Shown here one piece after another: positions 15,373 through 23,664 of a stretch of DNA of 31,107 nucleotides. The position numbers and the translations under genes are program-made. This stretch comes from JANWYQ01 sp034432445 (lineage in GTDB: Bacteria; Chloroflexota; Anaerolineae; JAAEKA01), in contig DAOUBX010000260.1 in assembly GCA_034432445.1 (NCBI GenBank), forward strand, positions 1 to 31,107, given 5' to 3'. The notes below the pieces were generated by a model. It was not told the DNA's origin. It was given only the letters and a program-made list of their open reading frames with translations, and ran no database searches. The stretch's first letter is position 1. Every line of letters starts with the position of its first letter.

Positions 15373-16266
15373 GTGGCCGTAGTATCCATGAAGGATCTGT
15401 TGGAAGCCGGCGTCCACTTTGGGCATCGCACCCAGCGCTGGCACCCCAAGATGAAGCCGTACCTCTTCACCGAGCGCAACGGCATTCACATCATCGACCT
15501 GCAGCAGACGATGAGCCAGCTTGAGCTGGCTTATCAGCGCACCCAGAACGTCGTGGCATCGGGCGGGACCGTGCTGTTCGTAGGCACCAAAAAGCAGGCA
15601 CAGCAGACTGTCGCCGAATACGCCAAGCTCTGCTCCATGCCCTACGTGGACTACCGCTGGCTGGGCGGCACCTTGACGAACTTCCGCACAATCCGCCAAC
15701 GCGTGGAGTTCCTGGCTACGCTGGAACAGCGCAAAGCTCGCGGTGACTTCGAACGACTGACGAAGAAGGAAGGACTGGACCAGGAGCGGCTGATCGAAAA
15801 ACTGAACCGCCGCCTGGGTGGACTGCGTGACATGCGCCGGTTGCCCGACCTCGTCTTCATCACCGACGTCAAGCGCGAGACCATTGCCGTCCAGGAATGC
15901 AACAAGCTGGGCATCCCGATCGTCGCAATGGTGGACACCAACTGCGACCCGGACCCCATCGACGTGGTCATCCCGGCCAACGATGACGCCATTCGCGCCA
16001 TCAAGTTGATCACCGGCGTGATTGCCGATGCTGTCAACGCCGGCCTGCGCATGCGCGAGGTCATTGTAGCCGACGAGGAAGATCACTTCCGCCGCGACGA
16101 AGAGATTCGCGAGCCCGAGGTCTTCTTGGGGCCTTCGACCTTGGCGAAGCTGCGCAGCAGCATGATGGCCGAGGAAGAAGAAGTGGATGAGGAAGACTAC
16201 AAAGTAGAGGTTGACGAGGACTTCGAATTCGAAATCGAGGATGACGATTTCGACGACAGGGAGTGA
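15373..16266 (+). CDS. rpsB: 30S ribosomal protein S2
   Basis: S2 sits on the back of the 30S head-body junction and is needed for S1 docking. The sequence has the S2 signatures LLEAGVHFGHRTQRWHPKMKPYL, LFVGTKKQAQQTV, YRWLGGTLTN and PDLVFITDVKRE, and ends the conserved part at DDAIRAIKLITGVIADA. The start is GTG, 14 bases after an AGGAGG, which is unusually far. The protein has 297 residues. The last 32 (266-297) contain 21 acidic residues, a tail absent from classical S2. It heads the rpsB-tsf unit and has its own strong promoter and structured leader. Confidence 0.97.
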   Translation: MAVVSMKDLLEAGVHFGHRTQRWHPKMKPYLFTERNGIHIIDLQQTMSQLELAYQRTQNVVASGGTVLFVGTKKQAQQTVAEYAKLCSMPYVDYRWLGGTLTNFRTIRQRVEFLATLEQRKARGDFERLTKKEGLDQERLIEKLNRRLGGLRDMRRLPDLVFITDVKRETIAVQECNKLGIPIVAMVDTNCDPDPIDVVIPANDDAIRAIKLITGVIADAVNAGLRMREVIVADEEDHFRRDEEIREPEVFLGPSTLAKLRSSMMAEEEEVDEEDYKVEVDEDFEFEIEDDDFDDRE

Positions 16267-16294
16267 TCGCTCCTCCTGCTATACCGCAACTTCA

Positions 16295-16325
16295 GAGCAC
16301 CGGGCGCCACCCCGGTGCTCTTAAA
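16295..16325 (+). terminator. Stem-loop between rpsB and tsf
   Basis: GAGCACCGGG and CCCGGTGCTC pair over 10 bp with a six-base loop and are followed by TTAAAC. The T tract is short, so it is more likely a partial terminator or an mRNA-stability element that sets the S2/EF-Ts ratio than a full stop. Confidence 0.6.
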
Positions 16326-16368
16326 CTCTCGACCAAAACATAGATCTCACTGGAAGGAGATTATCAAA

Positions 16369-16962
16369 TTGGCTATCTCAGCAGAAATGGTAAAGCAACT
16401 GCGCGAGACCACCGGCGCAGGCGTGCTCGATTGTAAGAAAGCCCTGGAGCAGACGAACGGCGACTTTGAAAAGGCAGCGGCTCTGTTGCAAGAGAAAGGG
16501 CTGGCCGCGGCGGCCAAGAAAGCCACCCGCGAGGCCAACGAGGGGCTGATCGGCTCCTACGTCCACACCGGCGCCAAGGTTGCCGCCCTGGTTGAGGTCA
16601 ACTGCGAGACCGACTTCGTGGCCCGCACTGAGCAGTTTCAGGCGCTGGTCAAGGACTTGGCCATGCACGTGGTCGCTGCCCGACCGCGCTATGTCCGGCG
16701 CGAGGAGATTCCGGCTGCGGAGCTGGAAAAGGAACGCGCCGAGTTCTTGGCGCAGGTCGCGGACTCGGGCAAACCGGCAGAAGTTTTGGCCAAGATCGTC
16801 GATGGCAAGCTGGAGAAGTTCTACCAGGAAAACTGCCTGATGGAGCAGCCTTTCATCAAGGACCCTAACGCCACCATTGCCGACGTCATCACCCAGGCCA
16901 TCGCCAAACTCGGTGAGAACATCGTTGTGCGCCGCTTTGCGCGGCTGGAAATCGGCGGCTGA
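16369..16962 (+). CDS. tsf: Translation elongation factor Ts
   Basis: EF-Ts recycles EF-Tu by exchanging GDP for GTP. The N-terminal UBA-like domain reads MVKQLRETTGAGVLDCKKAL, and the exchange motif TDFVAR is at residues 81-86 (CETDFVARTEQF). The start is TTG at 16369 with AAGGAG nine bases upstream, giving 197 residues. That is the short EF-Ts form with one dimerisation subdomain, as in Thermus. The frame is open further upstream to 16315, but that part overlaps the rpsB-tsf hairpin. Next comes element D, not the usual pyrH directly. Confidence 0.95.
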   Translation: MAISAEMVKQLRETTGAGVLDCKKALEQTNGDFEKAAALLQEKGLAAAAKKATREANEGLIGSYVHTGAKVAALVEVNCETDFVARTEQFQALVKDLAMHVVAARPRYVRREEIPAAELEKERAEFLAQVADSGKPAEVLAKIVDGKLEKFYQENCLMEQPFIKDPNATIADVITQAIAKLGENIVVRRFARLEIGG

Positions 16963-17042
16963 TCAAGCGCGGCTTCTCGAACAGGCAAATGTGGTGTAGC
17001 AAAACCCACCGGCCCTGCTCGACCAACCAACTGTGTAAGTCC

Positions 17043-17155
17043 TAGACTATTCAGCGATATAGGTGCCGGGTGCTTGCGTCTGCTTTGGCAAGCGCCTTCG
17101 CAGAGCCGACTTAAGCTGCAGATCGGGCGCAAGCGCCCGGCGCCTGAATAGTCAC
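17043..17155 (+). mobile_element. MITE-like inverted-repeat element, copy D
   Basis: This 113-bp copy begins TAGACTATTCAG and ends CTGAATAGTCAC. The arms are GGTGCCGGGTGCTTGCG and CGCAAGCGCCCGGCGCC; the two mismatched positions are G.T wobbles that would still pair in RNA. The interior is close to copy E (CGCAGAGCCGACTTAAGCTG). Flanking 8-mers GTAAGTCC and ACCAGCAC do not match, so no target duplication remains. It separates tsf from pyrH. Confidence 0.85.
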
Positions 17156-17157
17156 AC

Positions 17158-17178
17158 CAGCACCTTCGTGCTGTTTTT
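17158..17178 (+). terminator. Rho-independent terminator upstream of pyrH
   Basis: CAGCAC-CTTC-GTGCTG forms a 6-bp stem with a tetraloop and is followed by five T. It starts three bases after element D. It either ends the rpsB-tsf transcript or acts as an attenuator in a pyrH leader. No clear promoter lies between it and pyrH (17216). Confidence 0.65.
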
Positions 17179-17215
17179 CGCCCCGTCTGTTCCCAACAGC
17201 GAAGCCAGGTGATCC

Positions 17216-17941
17216 ATGGCAGAACTCAAGTATCGGCGCATTCTTCTCAAAATCGGCGGCGAGGCCTTGGCCGGGCCGCATGGCTACGGCATTGACCCTG
17301 CACGCGCGGCGCAAGTCGCTCTCAAGGTGCGAGAGGTCAAAGAGCATGGCGTGCAGATCGCCCTTGTTCTGGGCGCCGGCAACATCTGGCGCGGCAAGGA
17401 TGGGCTGGCGCACGGCATGGAGCGCGCTACGGCCGACCACATGGGCATGCTGGCCACCGTGATGAACGCCCTGGCGCTGCAAGACGCGCTGGAGCGCGTT
17501 GGGGTCACCACACGGGTGCAAACAGCCATTGAGATGCGCGCCCTGGCCGAACCCTACATCCGCCTGCGGGCCATTCGGCACCTGGACAAGGACCGTGTGG
17601 TCATCATCGGCGGCGGCACCGGCAATCCCTACTTCACGACCGACACAGCTGCAGCGCTGCGCGCCATGGAAATCAACGCCGAGGCGCTGATCAAGGCAAC
17701 CAAAGTCGACGCCGTCTACGACGTTGACCCGATGACCAACCCGCAGGCGCGGCGTTTCGAGTTCCTGTCCTACATCGATGCCCTCAACTTGCGCGTGGGC
17801 GTGATGGACTCCACGGCCATTACCCTGTGCATGGAGAACAACCTTCCCATCTACGTCGTCGATCTGTGGCAGTCAGGTGTGCTGGAAGATGTTGTCATGG
17901 GGCGGCAGGTGGGTACCGTGATCGCACAGCGTGCAGTGTAG
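17216..17941 (+). CDS. pyrH: Uridylate kinase
   Basis: PyrH phosphorylates UMP to UDP for pyrimidine nucleotide synthesis. It belongs to the amino-acid-kinase fold: RILLKIGGEAL near the start, the glycine-rich GAGNIWRG at residues 53-60, and the UMP/ATP-binding stretch VIIGGGTGNPYFTTDTAA. KATKVDAVYDVDP is the conserved nucleotide-site segment. The 241-residue length is normal. AGGTGA precedes the ATG by four bases. It leads a frr-uppS-cdsA cluster seen widely in bacteria. A terminator-like hairpin 38 bases upstream may control read-through from tsf. Confidence 0.97.
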   Translation: MAELKYRRILLKIGGEALAGPHGYGIDPARAAQVALKVREVKEHGVQIALVLGAGNIWRGKDGLAHGMERATADHMGMLATVMNALALQDALERVGVTTRVQTAIEMRALAEPYIRLRAIRHLDKDRVVIIGGGTGNPYFTTDTAAALRAMEINAEALIKATKVDAVYDVDPMTNPQARRFEFLSYIDALNLRVGVMDSTAITLCMENNLPIYVVDLWQSGVLEDVVMGRQVGTVIAQRAV

Positions 17942-18012
17942 AGTAGTCCTTGAGGTTGTGTGGATAGCCGCATGGCCCGGGGACCGCGCCTAGGAACCAA
18001 GCGGAGTGAGCC

Positions 18013-18570
18013 ATGATAGACGACATTCTGTTGGATGCTGAAGACCGCATGGATAAGTCGATCGATGCGCTGCAGGCCGACTTGCGCACGATCCGCACCG
18101 GCCGCGCCACGCCAGCTTTGGTGGAACACATCCCCGTGACCTATTACGGCATGCCCACGCCCTTGCAGCAACTCGCCGTTATCGGCGTCCCTGAGCCGCG
18201 GCTGATCACGATCCGCCCCTTCAGCGCTGGCGACATCGGCGAAATCCAGAAGGCCATCTTGAAGTCCGACCTGGGGATCACCCCCACCAACGATGGCAAA
18301 ATCATTCGTCTGGTTCTCCCGCCACTCACGGAAGAGAGACGGCGGGACCTAGTGAAACTGGTGCATAAGCGTCTAGAAGAAGCCAAAGTATCGGTGCGCA
18401 ACATTCGCCGCGACGCCAACAAGCTCCTGGAGGCTGCCGAAAAAGACAAGGAGATCTCCGAAGACGATCTGCATGCAGCGCGCGAGGAGATTCAGGAGCT
18501 CTTGGATCGCTACATCGAGCGCATCGACAAAATCGGCCAGGCGAAGGAAGCCGAGATCATGGAGGTCTAG
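18013..18570 (+). CDS. frr: Ribosome recycling factor
   Basis: RRF splits the post-termination ribosome together with EF-G. The 185-residue sequence is full length. It shows the helical domain start DAEDRMDKSIDALQADLRTIRTGRA, the beta domain VTYYGMPTPLQQLA and the C-terminal helices LVKLVHKRLEEAKVSVRNIRRDAN. GGAG stands six bases before the ATG. It lies 71 bases after pyrH and ten bases before uppS, consistent with one transcript. Confidence 0.97.
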   Translation: MIDDILLDAEDRMDKSIDALQADLRTIRTGRATPALVEHIPVTYYGMPTPLQQLAVIGVPEPRLITIRPFSAGDIGEIQKAILKSDLGITPTNDGKIIRLVLPPLTEERRRDLVKLVHKRLEEAKVSVRNIRRDANKLLEAAEKDKEISEDDLHAAREEIQELLDRYIERIDKIGQAKEAEIMEV

Positions 18571-18580
18571 GTTCAACGGC

Positions 18581-19330
18581 ATGGCCTCTGAGCACACAAC
18601 GAACGGCACGCGCCCTGCGCTCGACCTGTCGAACGTGCGGGTGCCCCACCACATCGGCGTCATTATGGATGGCAACGGCCGATGGGCGCAACAGCGCGGT
18701 TTGCCACGCGCCATGGGTCACCGCGCCGGCACCAAGAACATCCGCCGCGTTCTAGAGGCGTGTGTCGAGTATGGCGTCAAGGTCTTGACGATCTACGCCT
18801 TCTCCACCGAGAACTGGGGACGCCCGCCCGCCGAGGTGCGCGGCTTGATGCATCTCTTGAGCCAAACCATCCGCGATGAGTTGGACGAGCTCAACGCCAA
18901 AGGTGTGCAAATTCGCCACAGCGGCAGCCTGGTCGGCATTTCGGAGCAACTCAAAGGTCAGATTAAGCACGCGCTGGAGGTTACCAAGCACAACGACCGC
19001 ATCATTCTTAACGTAGCCTTCAACTACGGCGGTCGCGCCGAGATCATCGATGCTGTGCAACGCATCATCCAAGATGGCTTGCCGGCCGAAGCGATCACGG
19101 AAGAGGTGTTCAGCCATTATCTCTACACCGACGGCCTGCCGGACCCCGATTTGATCATTCGCACGGGCGGCGAGTATCGGCTGAGCAACTTCCTGATCTG
19201 GCAGGCAGCCTACGCCGAGTACTATGCGACCCCGACCTATTGGCCCGATTTCGACGAGAACGAGCTGCTCAAGGCGCTGCTCACCTACAGCGAGCGCGAC
19301 CGCCGCTTTGGACGTGTCAAGGTGACCTAG
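18581..19330 (+). CDS. uppS: Isoprenyl transferase (undecaprenyl diphosphate synthase)
   Basis: This is a cis-prenyltransferase that makes the C55 lipid carrier for cell-envelope polymers. The diphosphate-binding motif HIGVIMDGNGRWAQQRGLPR contains the catalytic D30. YAFSTENWGRP and the C-terminal signature DLIIRTGGEYRLSNFLIWQ, with the substrate arginines, are intact. The length from the ATG at 18581 is 249 residues, normal for UppS. The frame is open upstream inside frr, but that part is a shadow. The nearest GGAGG is 15 bases from the ATG, so translation is probably coupled to frr. Confidence 0.96.
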   Translation: MASEHTTNGTRPALDLSNVRVPHHIGVIMDGNGRWAQQRGLPRAMGHRAGTKNIRRVLEACVEYGVKVLTIYAFSTENWGRPPAEVRGLMHLLSQTIRDELDELNAKGVQIRHSGSLVGISEQLKGQIKHALEVTKHNDRIILNVAFNYGGRAEIIDAVQRIIQDGLPAEAITEEVFSHYLYTDGLPDPDLIIRTGGEYRLSNFLIWQAAYAEYYATPTYWPDFDENELLKALLTYSERDRRFGRVKVT

Positions 19331-19332
19331 GC

Positions 19333-20130
19333 GTGCTCCGAACCCGCATCATCAGCGCAGCAGTTCTCCTCATGCTGGTGGCCATTCCGACGGCTCTCGG
19401 CGGTCTGCCTTTCGTTCTCTTGGTCGGGCTCATCGGCGGGCTGGCAGCTTGGGAGTTTGTCACTCTTCTGCGGCAGAACGGATACCATCCGTCTCTGCCG
19501 CTTTGCATTTTTTTGACCTTGCTGTTTGTTGTGCAGGCCAACTGGCCGGCCGTCTTTCCCCTGCCCATGGTTCTTGCGGCGGCGGTGGCTGGCTCTTTGC
19601 TGGCGGCGCTCTGGTATCACCGTCCACAACCCGTTACCGATTGGGCCTTAGGATTGGGCGGTGCGCTCTATTTGGGTGTCATGCTTGGCCATTTCGTCTC
19701 CTTGCGCAACCTGGATCAGGGCTTGGCCTGGCTGCTGACGGCGGCTCTGTCCATCTTTGCCACCGACTCGGGCGCCTACTTTGCCGGCCGCGCCTTTGGC
19801 CGCCATCGCTGGTGGCCGCGTCACAGCCCCAAGAAGACGTGGGAGGGGTATCTCGCCGGCGCGGCTGTCGGCAGCCTTGCCGCTGCACTGCTCAGCGTAT
19901 GGCTCTTGAACTTGTCCCCCCTCGAAGGTGCGCTGTTGGGACTGCTGATCGGCCTGGTGGCGCCGCTCGGCGATCTGGCCGAATCCATGATCAAGCGCCA
20001 GGCGGGCGCCAAGGACTCCAGCCAGCTCATTCCCGGCCACGGCGGTGTTCTCGACCGCATCGATAGCCTGCTGATTGGCCTGCCCATTGCCTATTATTGG
20101 GCGACCCTCTTGCCACACTGGCCCGCTTAG
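19333..20130 (+). CDS. cdsA: Phosphatidate cytidylyltransferase
   Basis: CdsA makes CDP-diacylglycerol, the precursor of membrane phospholipids. It is an integral membrane protein with about seven to eight hydrophobic segments. The CDS signature spans about residues 218-245: SMIKRQAGAKDSSQLIPGHG followed by GVLDRIDS. TDSGAYFAGRAFGRH is the second conserved block. The start is GTG at 19333, only two bases after the uppS stop. Its Shine-Dalgarno AAGGTGA lies in the uppS end. The resulting protein has 265 residues. Confidence 0.96.
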   Translation: MLRTRIISAAVLLMLVAIPTALGGLPFVLLVGLIGGLAAWEFVTLLRQNGYHPSLPLCIFLTLLFVVQANWPAVFPLPMVLAAAVAGSLLAALWYHRPQPVTDWALGLGGALYLGVMLGHFVSLRNLDQGLAWLLTAALSIFATDSGAYFAGRAFGRHRWWPRHSPKKTWEGYLAGAAVGSLAAALLSVWLLNLSPLEGALLGLLIGLVAPLGDLAESMIKRQAGAKDSSQLIPGHGGVLDRIDSLLIGLPIAYYWATLLPHWPA

Positions 20131-20143
20131 CACCGATCTGTGT

Positions 20144-20159
20144 ACGTGCCCTCGCACGT
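20144..20159 (+). other. Small hairpin between cdsA and the transporter gene
   Basis: ACGTGC-CCTC-GCACGT forms a 6-bp stem with a tetraloop and is not followed by a T run. It may be a weak transcription or stability signal; the function is unknown. Confidence 0.3.
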
Positions 20160-20217
20160 TGCACCTTCTGTCGATCGATCTGCCCCTTACAGCGAATTTC
20201 AGCAACAGGAGGTTAAC

Positions 20218-21753
20218 ATGGCTGTTACGACGGCTCGTCCAATGGTCAATGACCGCCGCGAGATATTCGGCTGGTCGATGTACGACTGGGCCAACTCCGC
20301 CTTTTCCACGACCGTGGTCACGGTGTTCTTGGGACCGTATCTGACAGCCATCACCCAAGCAGCGGCCGACGCTAATGGCCTGGTCTATCTGCTGGGAGTG
20401 CCGATCCGCTATGATTCGTTTTTCACCTATTGTATTTCCGCCTCGGTGCTCCTGCAGGTAACATTTCTCCCCATCCTCGGCGCCTTGGCCGACTACTCGC
20501 AGTTGCGCAAACAGATGATGCAGCTGTTCTGCATCGTCGGGTCTTCGGCGACCATTGCTCTGTTTTTCATCACGCCCGGTCTACACTGGCTAGGCGGTCT
20601 GCTCTTCATCCTGGCCAACGTTGCCTTTGGCGCCAGCATCGTCTTCTACAACTCCTATCTGCCCAACATCGCCAGCGAAGATCAGCGCGATCGCGTTTCT
20701 TCTTTCGGCTGGGCGATGGGCTATCTGGGCGGCGGCCTGTTGTTGCTGCTGAACCTTGTCCTATTTCTTCTGGCCGACACAATCGGCCTGACGGAGGCGA
20801 TGGTGGCCCGTATCAGCCTGGCCTCGGCAGGCTTCTGGTGGCTGGGCTTCTCTTTCATCACCTTCGCCACACTGCGCTCCCGCTACGCCGTGCGCCCGCT
20901 GCCGCCAGGGGAAAACTATCTGTCCATTGGCTTCAAACAACTAGCGCACCTTATCGAGGTCCCGACGCCGGTCATCACCACCTTGATGCTGCTGCCTCTG
21001 GCGATCCCCATCCTCTTCGTGCTGCGCGTGCCGATCCTCCTGGCGCTGTTGCCGGCTGCCGGCCCCATCGTCGTTTTGATCTTGTTCATTGCCCGTAAGT
21101 CGCGCACCTTGCCCGAAGCCATGAAGTTCCTGGTGGCATACTTGCTCTACAACGACGGCATTCAGACGGTCATTGCTGTGTCGGCGATCTTTGCGGTGCA
21201 GGAGCTGGGCATCTCCTCGACCAACCTAATCCTCGTGGTACTGATGATCCAATTCGTGGCCTTCATCGGCGCGCTGGCCTTTGGCCGGCTGGCCGGCCGC
21301 CTGGGAGCCAAGCGCACCATTCTGGTGAGCCTCGTGATTTGGAGCGCAGTCGTGATCTACGCCTGGGGTGGGTTACAAAGCACAGCTCAGGTCTTTGGCA
21401 TGGAGCAACGCCAGCTCGAGTTCTGGCTGCTGGCTTTCGTCATCGCCTTGGTCCTGGGCGGCAGCCAGGCCCTCAGCCGCAGCTTGTTTGCCCAGATGAT
21501 CCCCGCCGAACAGGAAGCGGAATTCTACAGCTTCTACGAGATCAGCGAACGCGGTACCTCGTGGCTGGGCACCTTCACCTTCGGCCTGGTCAACCAGATG
21601 TTCGGCAGCTTGCGGATGGGCATCCTATCGGTGATCTTCTTCTTTCTGGCAGGGCTCATCTTGTTGCCCCTGGTCAACGTGCCGCGTGCCATTGCCCAGG
21701 CCAAACGCAATCACACCGGCGCACCGGAGGAGCTGGCGCACCTGACAGGCTAA
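20218..21753 (+). CDS. MFS transporter, Atg22/UMF1 type
   Basis: This is a polytopic membrane protein of 511 residues with about twelve hydrophobic segments. The opening FGWSMYDWANSAFSTTVVTV is the hallmark of the Atg22-like/UMF1 group of the major facilitator superfamily. Yeast Atg22 exports amino acids from the vacuole; bacterial members are mostly uncharacterised, so the substrate is unknown. The MFS-type loop FGRLAGRLGAKRTILVSL is present near the centre of the second half, and the conserved SLFAQMIPAEQEAEFYSFYEISERGTS follows. AGGAGG stands five bases before the ATG. It follows cdsA by 87 bases. Element E begins 40 bases past its stop. Confidence 0.88.
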   Translation: MAVTTARPMVNDRREIFGWSMYDWANSAFSTTVVTVFLGPYLTAITQAAADANGLVYLLGVPIRYDSFFTYCISASVLLQVTFLPILGALADYSQLRKQMMQLFCIVGSSATIALFFITPGLHWLGGLLFILANVAFGASIVFYNSYLPNIASEDQRDRVSSFGWAMGYLGGGLLLLLNLVLFLLADTIGLTEAMVARISLASAGFWWLGFSFITFATLRSRYAVRPLPPGENYLSIGFKQLAHLIEVPTPVITTLMLLPLAIPILFVLRVPILLALLPAAGPIVVLILFIARKSRTLPEAMKFLVAYLLYNDGIQTVIAVSAIFAVQELGISSTNLILVVLMIQFVAFIGALAFGRLAGRLGAKRTILVSLVIWSAVVIYAWGGLQSTAQVFGMEQRQLEFWLLAFVIALVLGGSQALSRSLFAQMIPAEQEAEFYSFYEISERGTSWLGTFTFGLVNQMFGSLRMGILSVIFFFLAGLILLPLVNVPRAIAQAKRNHTGAPEELAHLTG

Positions 21754-21793
21754 GGTGCCTGCGCCCTCTTTCGTCTGCGCCTGGGTCTTGGGC

Positions 21794-21906
21794 GCAACTA
21801 TTCTGGCGTCGGGCGCACTTGCGACCGGTTGGCAGCTTAAGTCGGCTCTGCGAACACCTTTGCCAACACAGACGCAAGTACCCGGCACCTATGGCTGAAT
21901 AGTTAC
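21794..21906 (-). mobile_element. MITE-like inverted-repeat element, copy E, with a degraded 8-bp target duplication
   Basis: This 113-bp copy is reversed. It starts GCAACTATTCTGG and ends CTGAATAGTTAC. The flanking 8-mers are TCTTGGGC (21786-21793) and TCCTGTGC (21907-21914), which agree at six of eight positions. The interior groups with copy D. Its right end lies eight bases before the glpX -10 box. Confidence 0.87.
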
Positions 21907-21911
21907 TCCTG

Positions 21912-21920
21912 TGCTATAAT
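21912..21920 (+). promoter_or_regulatory. glpX extended -10 promoter (TGC-TATAAT) at the edge of element E
   Basis: TGC-TATAAT is a perfect extended -10 box. The matching -35 position (about 21892-21898) falls inside the end of element E and has no TTGACA-like hexamer. The predicted start is near 21927. Confidence 0.65.
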
Positions 21921-21969
21921 CAGTACACCGTTGCAGTCGATTGCCATCTCAATGAGGAGGTAGGAATCT

Positions 21970-22968
21970 ATGGCTCAGAAGCCCGATCGCAACCTGGCGC
22001 TTGACCTGGTGCGAGTCACGGAAGCTGCTGCTTTGGCGGCATCGCGCTGGATGGGCCGCGGCGACAAGAACGCTGCCGACCAAGCCGCTGTGGATGCCAT
22101 GCGCTTGATCTTAAACACCGTAGATATGCAAGGCGTGATCGTCATCGGCGAAGGTGAAAAAGACGAGGCGCCCATGCTCTTCAACGGCGAACAGCTCGGC
22201 ACCGGCTACGGTCCGCCCCTAGACATCGCTGTCGATCCCATCGACGGCACCACGTTGACGGCTACCGGCGGGCCTGGTGCGCTGTCGGTCGTGGCCATGG
22301 CCGAACGCGGCACCATGTATGCCCCCGGCAGTCTGGTGTATATGGACAAGATCGCTGTCGGCCCCGCCGCGCGTGACGTGATCGACATCAACCAATCTGT
22401 GACCTACAACCTTCACGCTGTGGCGCACGCCGTTGGCAAGCAAGTCGACGATCTGACCGTGATGATCCTGGACCGGCCGCGACATGCGCAACTCATCAGC
22501 CAGGTGCGCAAAGTGGGTGCCCGTATCCGGCTGATACGCGACGGCGACGTGGCCGGCGCCATTGCTGCGGCAACCCCACAGACCGGCATCGACATCTTGA
22601 TGGGCATTGGCGGGTCGCCGGAAGCTGTCATCGCCGCCTGCGCCCTGAAATGCTTGGGCGGGGGCATGCAGTGCAAGCTTTGGCCGCGCGATGAAAGCGA
22701 GCGCCAATACGCCCTTGAGCACGGCCACGACCTGGAGCGCGTGTTCACCATCAATGATTTGGTGCGAGGGGAAGATGTCTTCTTCGCCGCCACCGGCATC
22801 ACCGACGGTGAACTCTTGGACGGCGTGCGCTTCGAGAGCGGCGGCGCACGCACCTCCTCGGTGGTCATGCGTTCCAAGTCCGGCACCATCCGTAACATTG
22901 TGTCGCACCATCGTTGGGACAAGTTGATGCGTATCAGCCAGATTGGGTACGCCAAGACAAACCTCTAG
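21970..22968 (+). CDS. glpX: Class II fructose-1,6-bisphosphatase
   Basis: GlpX hydrolyses fructose-1,6-bisphosphate to fructose-6-phosphate in gluconeogenesis. Metal and substrate motifs are GEGEKDEAPML and DPIDGTTLTATG (D89, D92, G93, T94). LMGIGGSPEAVIAACALKCLGG is the other conserved block. The 332-residue length is typical. GGAGG lies nine bases before the ATG. The gene stands alone with its own promoter. Together with the GlgM/GlgE pair it fits a cell that can make and store glucan, though a direct link is inference. Confidence 0.96.
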   Translation: MAQKPDRNLALDLVRVTEAAALAASRWMGRGDKNAADQAAVDAMRLILNTVDMQGVIVIGEGEKDEAPMLFNGEQLGTGYGPPLDIAVDPIDGTTLTATGGPGALSVVAMAERGTMYAPGSLVYMDKIAVGPAARDVIDINQSVTYNLHAVAHAVGKQVDDLTVMILDRPRHAQLISQVRKVGARIRLIRDGDVAGAIAAATPQTGIDILMGIGGSPEAVIAACALKCLGGGMQCKLWPRDESERQYALEHGHDLERVFTINDLVRGEDVFFAATGITDGELLDGVRFESGGARTSSVVMRSKSGTIRNIVSHHRWDKLMRISQIGYAKTNL

Positions 22969-23137
22969 GAGCAAGACCTCGGGCGGCTAAGCCGACCGTC
23001 CTGGCACAAGCGCGTGTCTACGTTGCCAGAATCTGACCTTTCTGCCCACCTGGCTGTTTCTGGCCTCCAAAGTTTGCGCGGAAGACCTTGTTCACACCCT
23101 CCAACACTTGCCTTCCTGTACAAGAGGTCTCAGAGAA

Positions 23138-23527
23138 GTGACTACATCTCGTCAAATCATTGCCACGCCGGCAGCGCCGGCGGCCATCGGCCCCTACAGC
23201 CAAGCAGTGCGCGTTGGCGATCTGGTTTTTACCGCCGGACAGATCGGTCTGGACCCAACTTCGGGTCAGCTGGTCGAAGGCCTTGAAGCGCAGACGCGCC
23301 AGGCGCTGGCCAACTTGCGCGCTGTTTTGGCCGCGGCCGGGACTACCATGGACCAGGTCGTCAAAACGACGATTTTCCTGGCTGACATGAATGACTTCGG
23401 CCGTGTCAATGCGATCTACGGCGAGGCGTTTACCGTTGCCCCGCCGGCGCGCTCCACCATCCAGGCGGCCGGTTTGCCGCGCGGCGCGCTGGTGGAGATC
23501 GAAGTGATTGCCACCTGCACTTCGTGA
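23138..23527 (+). CDS. ridA: RidA family reactive-intermediate deaminase
   Basis: RidA hydrolyses reactive enamine/imine intermediates released by PLP enzymes such as threonine dehydratase. The protein has 129 residues and the YjgF/RidA fold: APAAIGPYSQAVRVGDLVFTAGQI, FLADMNDFGRVNAIY and PARSTIQAAGLPRGALVEIEV. The arginine that binds the carboxylate is R115 in GLPRGAL, and the C-terminal glutamate is kept. The start is GTG at 23138 with GAGG about 11 bases upstream. It stands alone, followed by a long hairpin. Confidence 0.93.
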   Translation: MTTSRQIIATPAAPAAIGPYSQAVRVGDLVFTAGQIGLDPTSGQLVEGLEAQTRQALANLRAVLAAAGTTMDQVVKTTIFLADMNDFGRVNAIYGEAFTVAPPARSTIQAAGLPRGALVEIEVIATCTS

Positions 23528-23554
23528 AGCGGTCAAAGCGAACTGCCAAACCTT

Positions 23555-23592
23555 ACGACGGCTTGCCAAACGATTGCTCGGCAAGCCGTCGT
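23555..23592 (+). terminator. Long stem-loop after ridA
   Basis: ACGACGGCTTGCC pairs perfectly with GGCAAGCCGTCGT over 13 bp with a 12-base loop. GCTTT follows, so the T tract is weak. It probably ends the ridA transcript or protects its 3' end. Confidence 0.65.
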
Positions 23593-23664
23593 GCTTTATG
23601 CGCGTATCCGCTGGCATTTAAGTTGCGGAAACGCTGGACGGTCGCCGCAGCCGCATTGAGCTGC

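Noticed and set aside
17959..17967. DnaA-box-like TGTGGATAG between pyrH and frr
   Set aside because: A single isolated near-match inside an operon is expected by chance.
18473..18580. N-terminal extension of UppS inside frr
   Set aside because: The upstream in-frame codons are just the alternate frame of frr; UppS similarity begins after the ATG at 18581.
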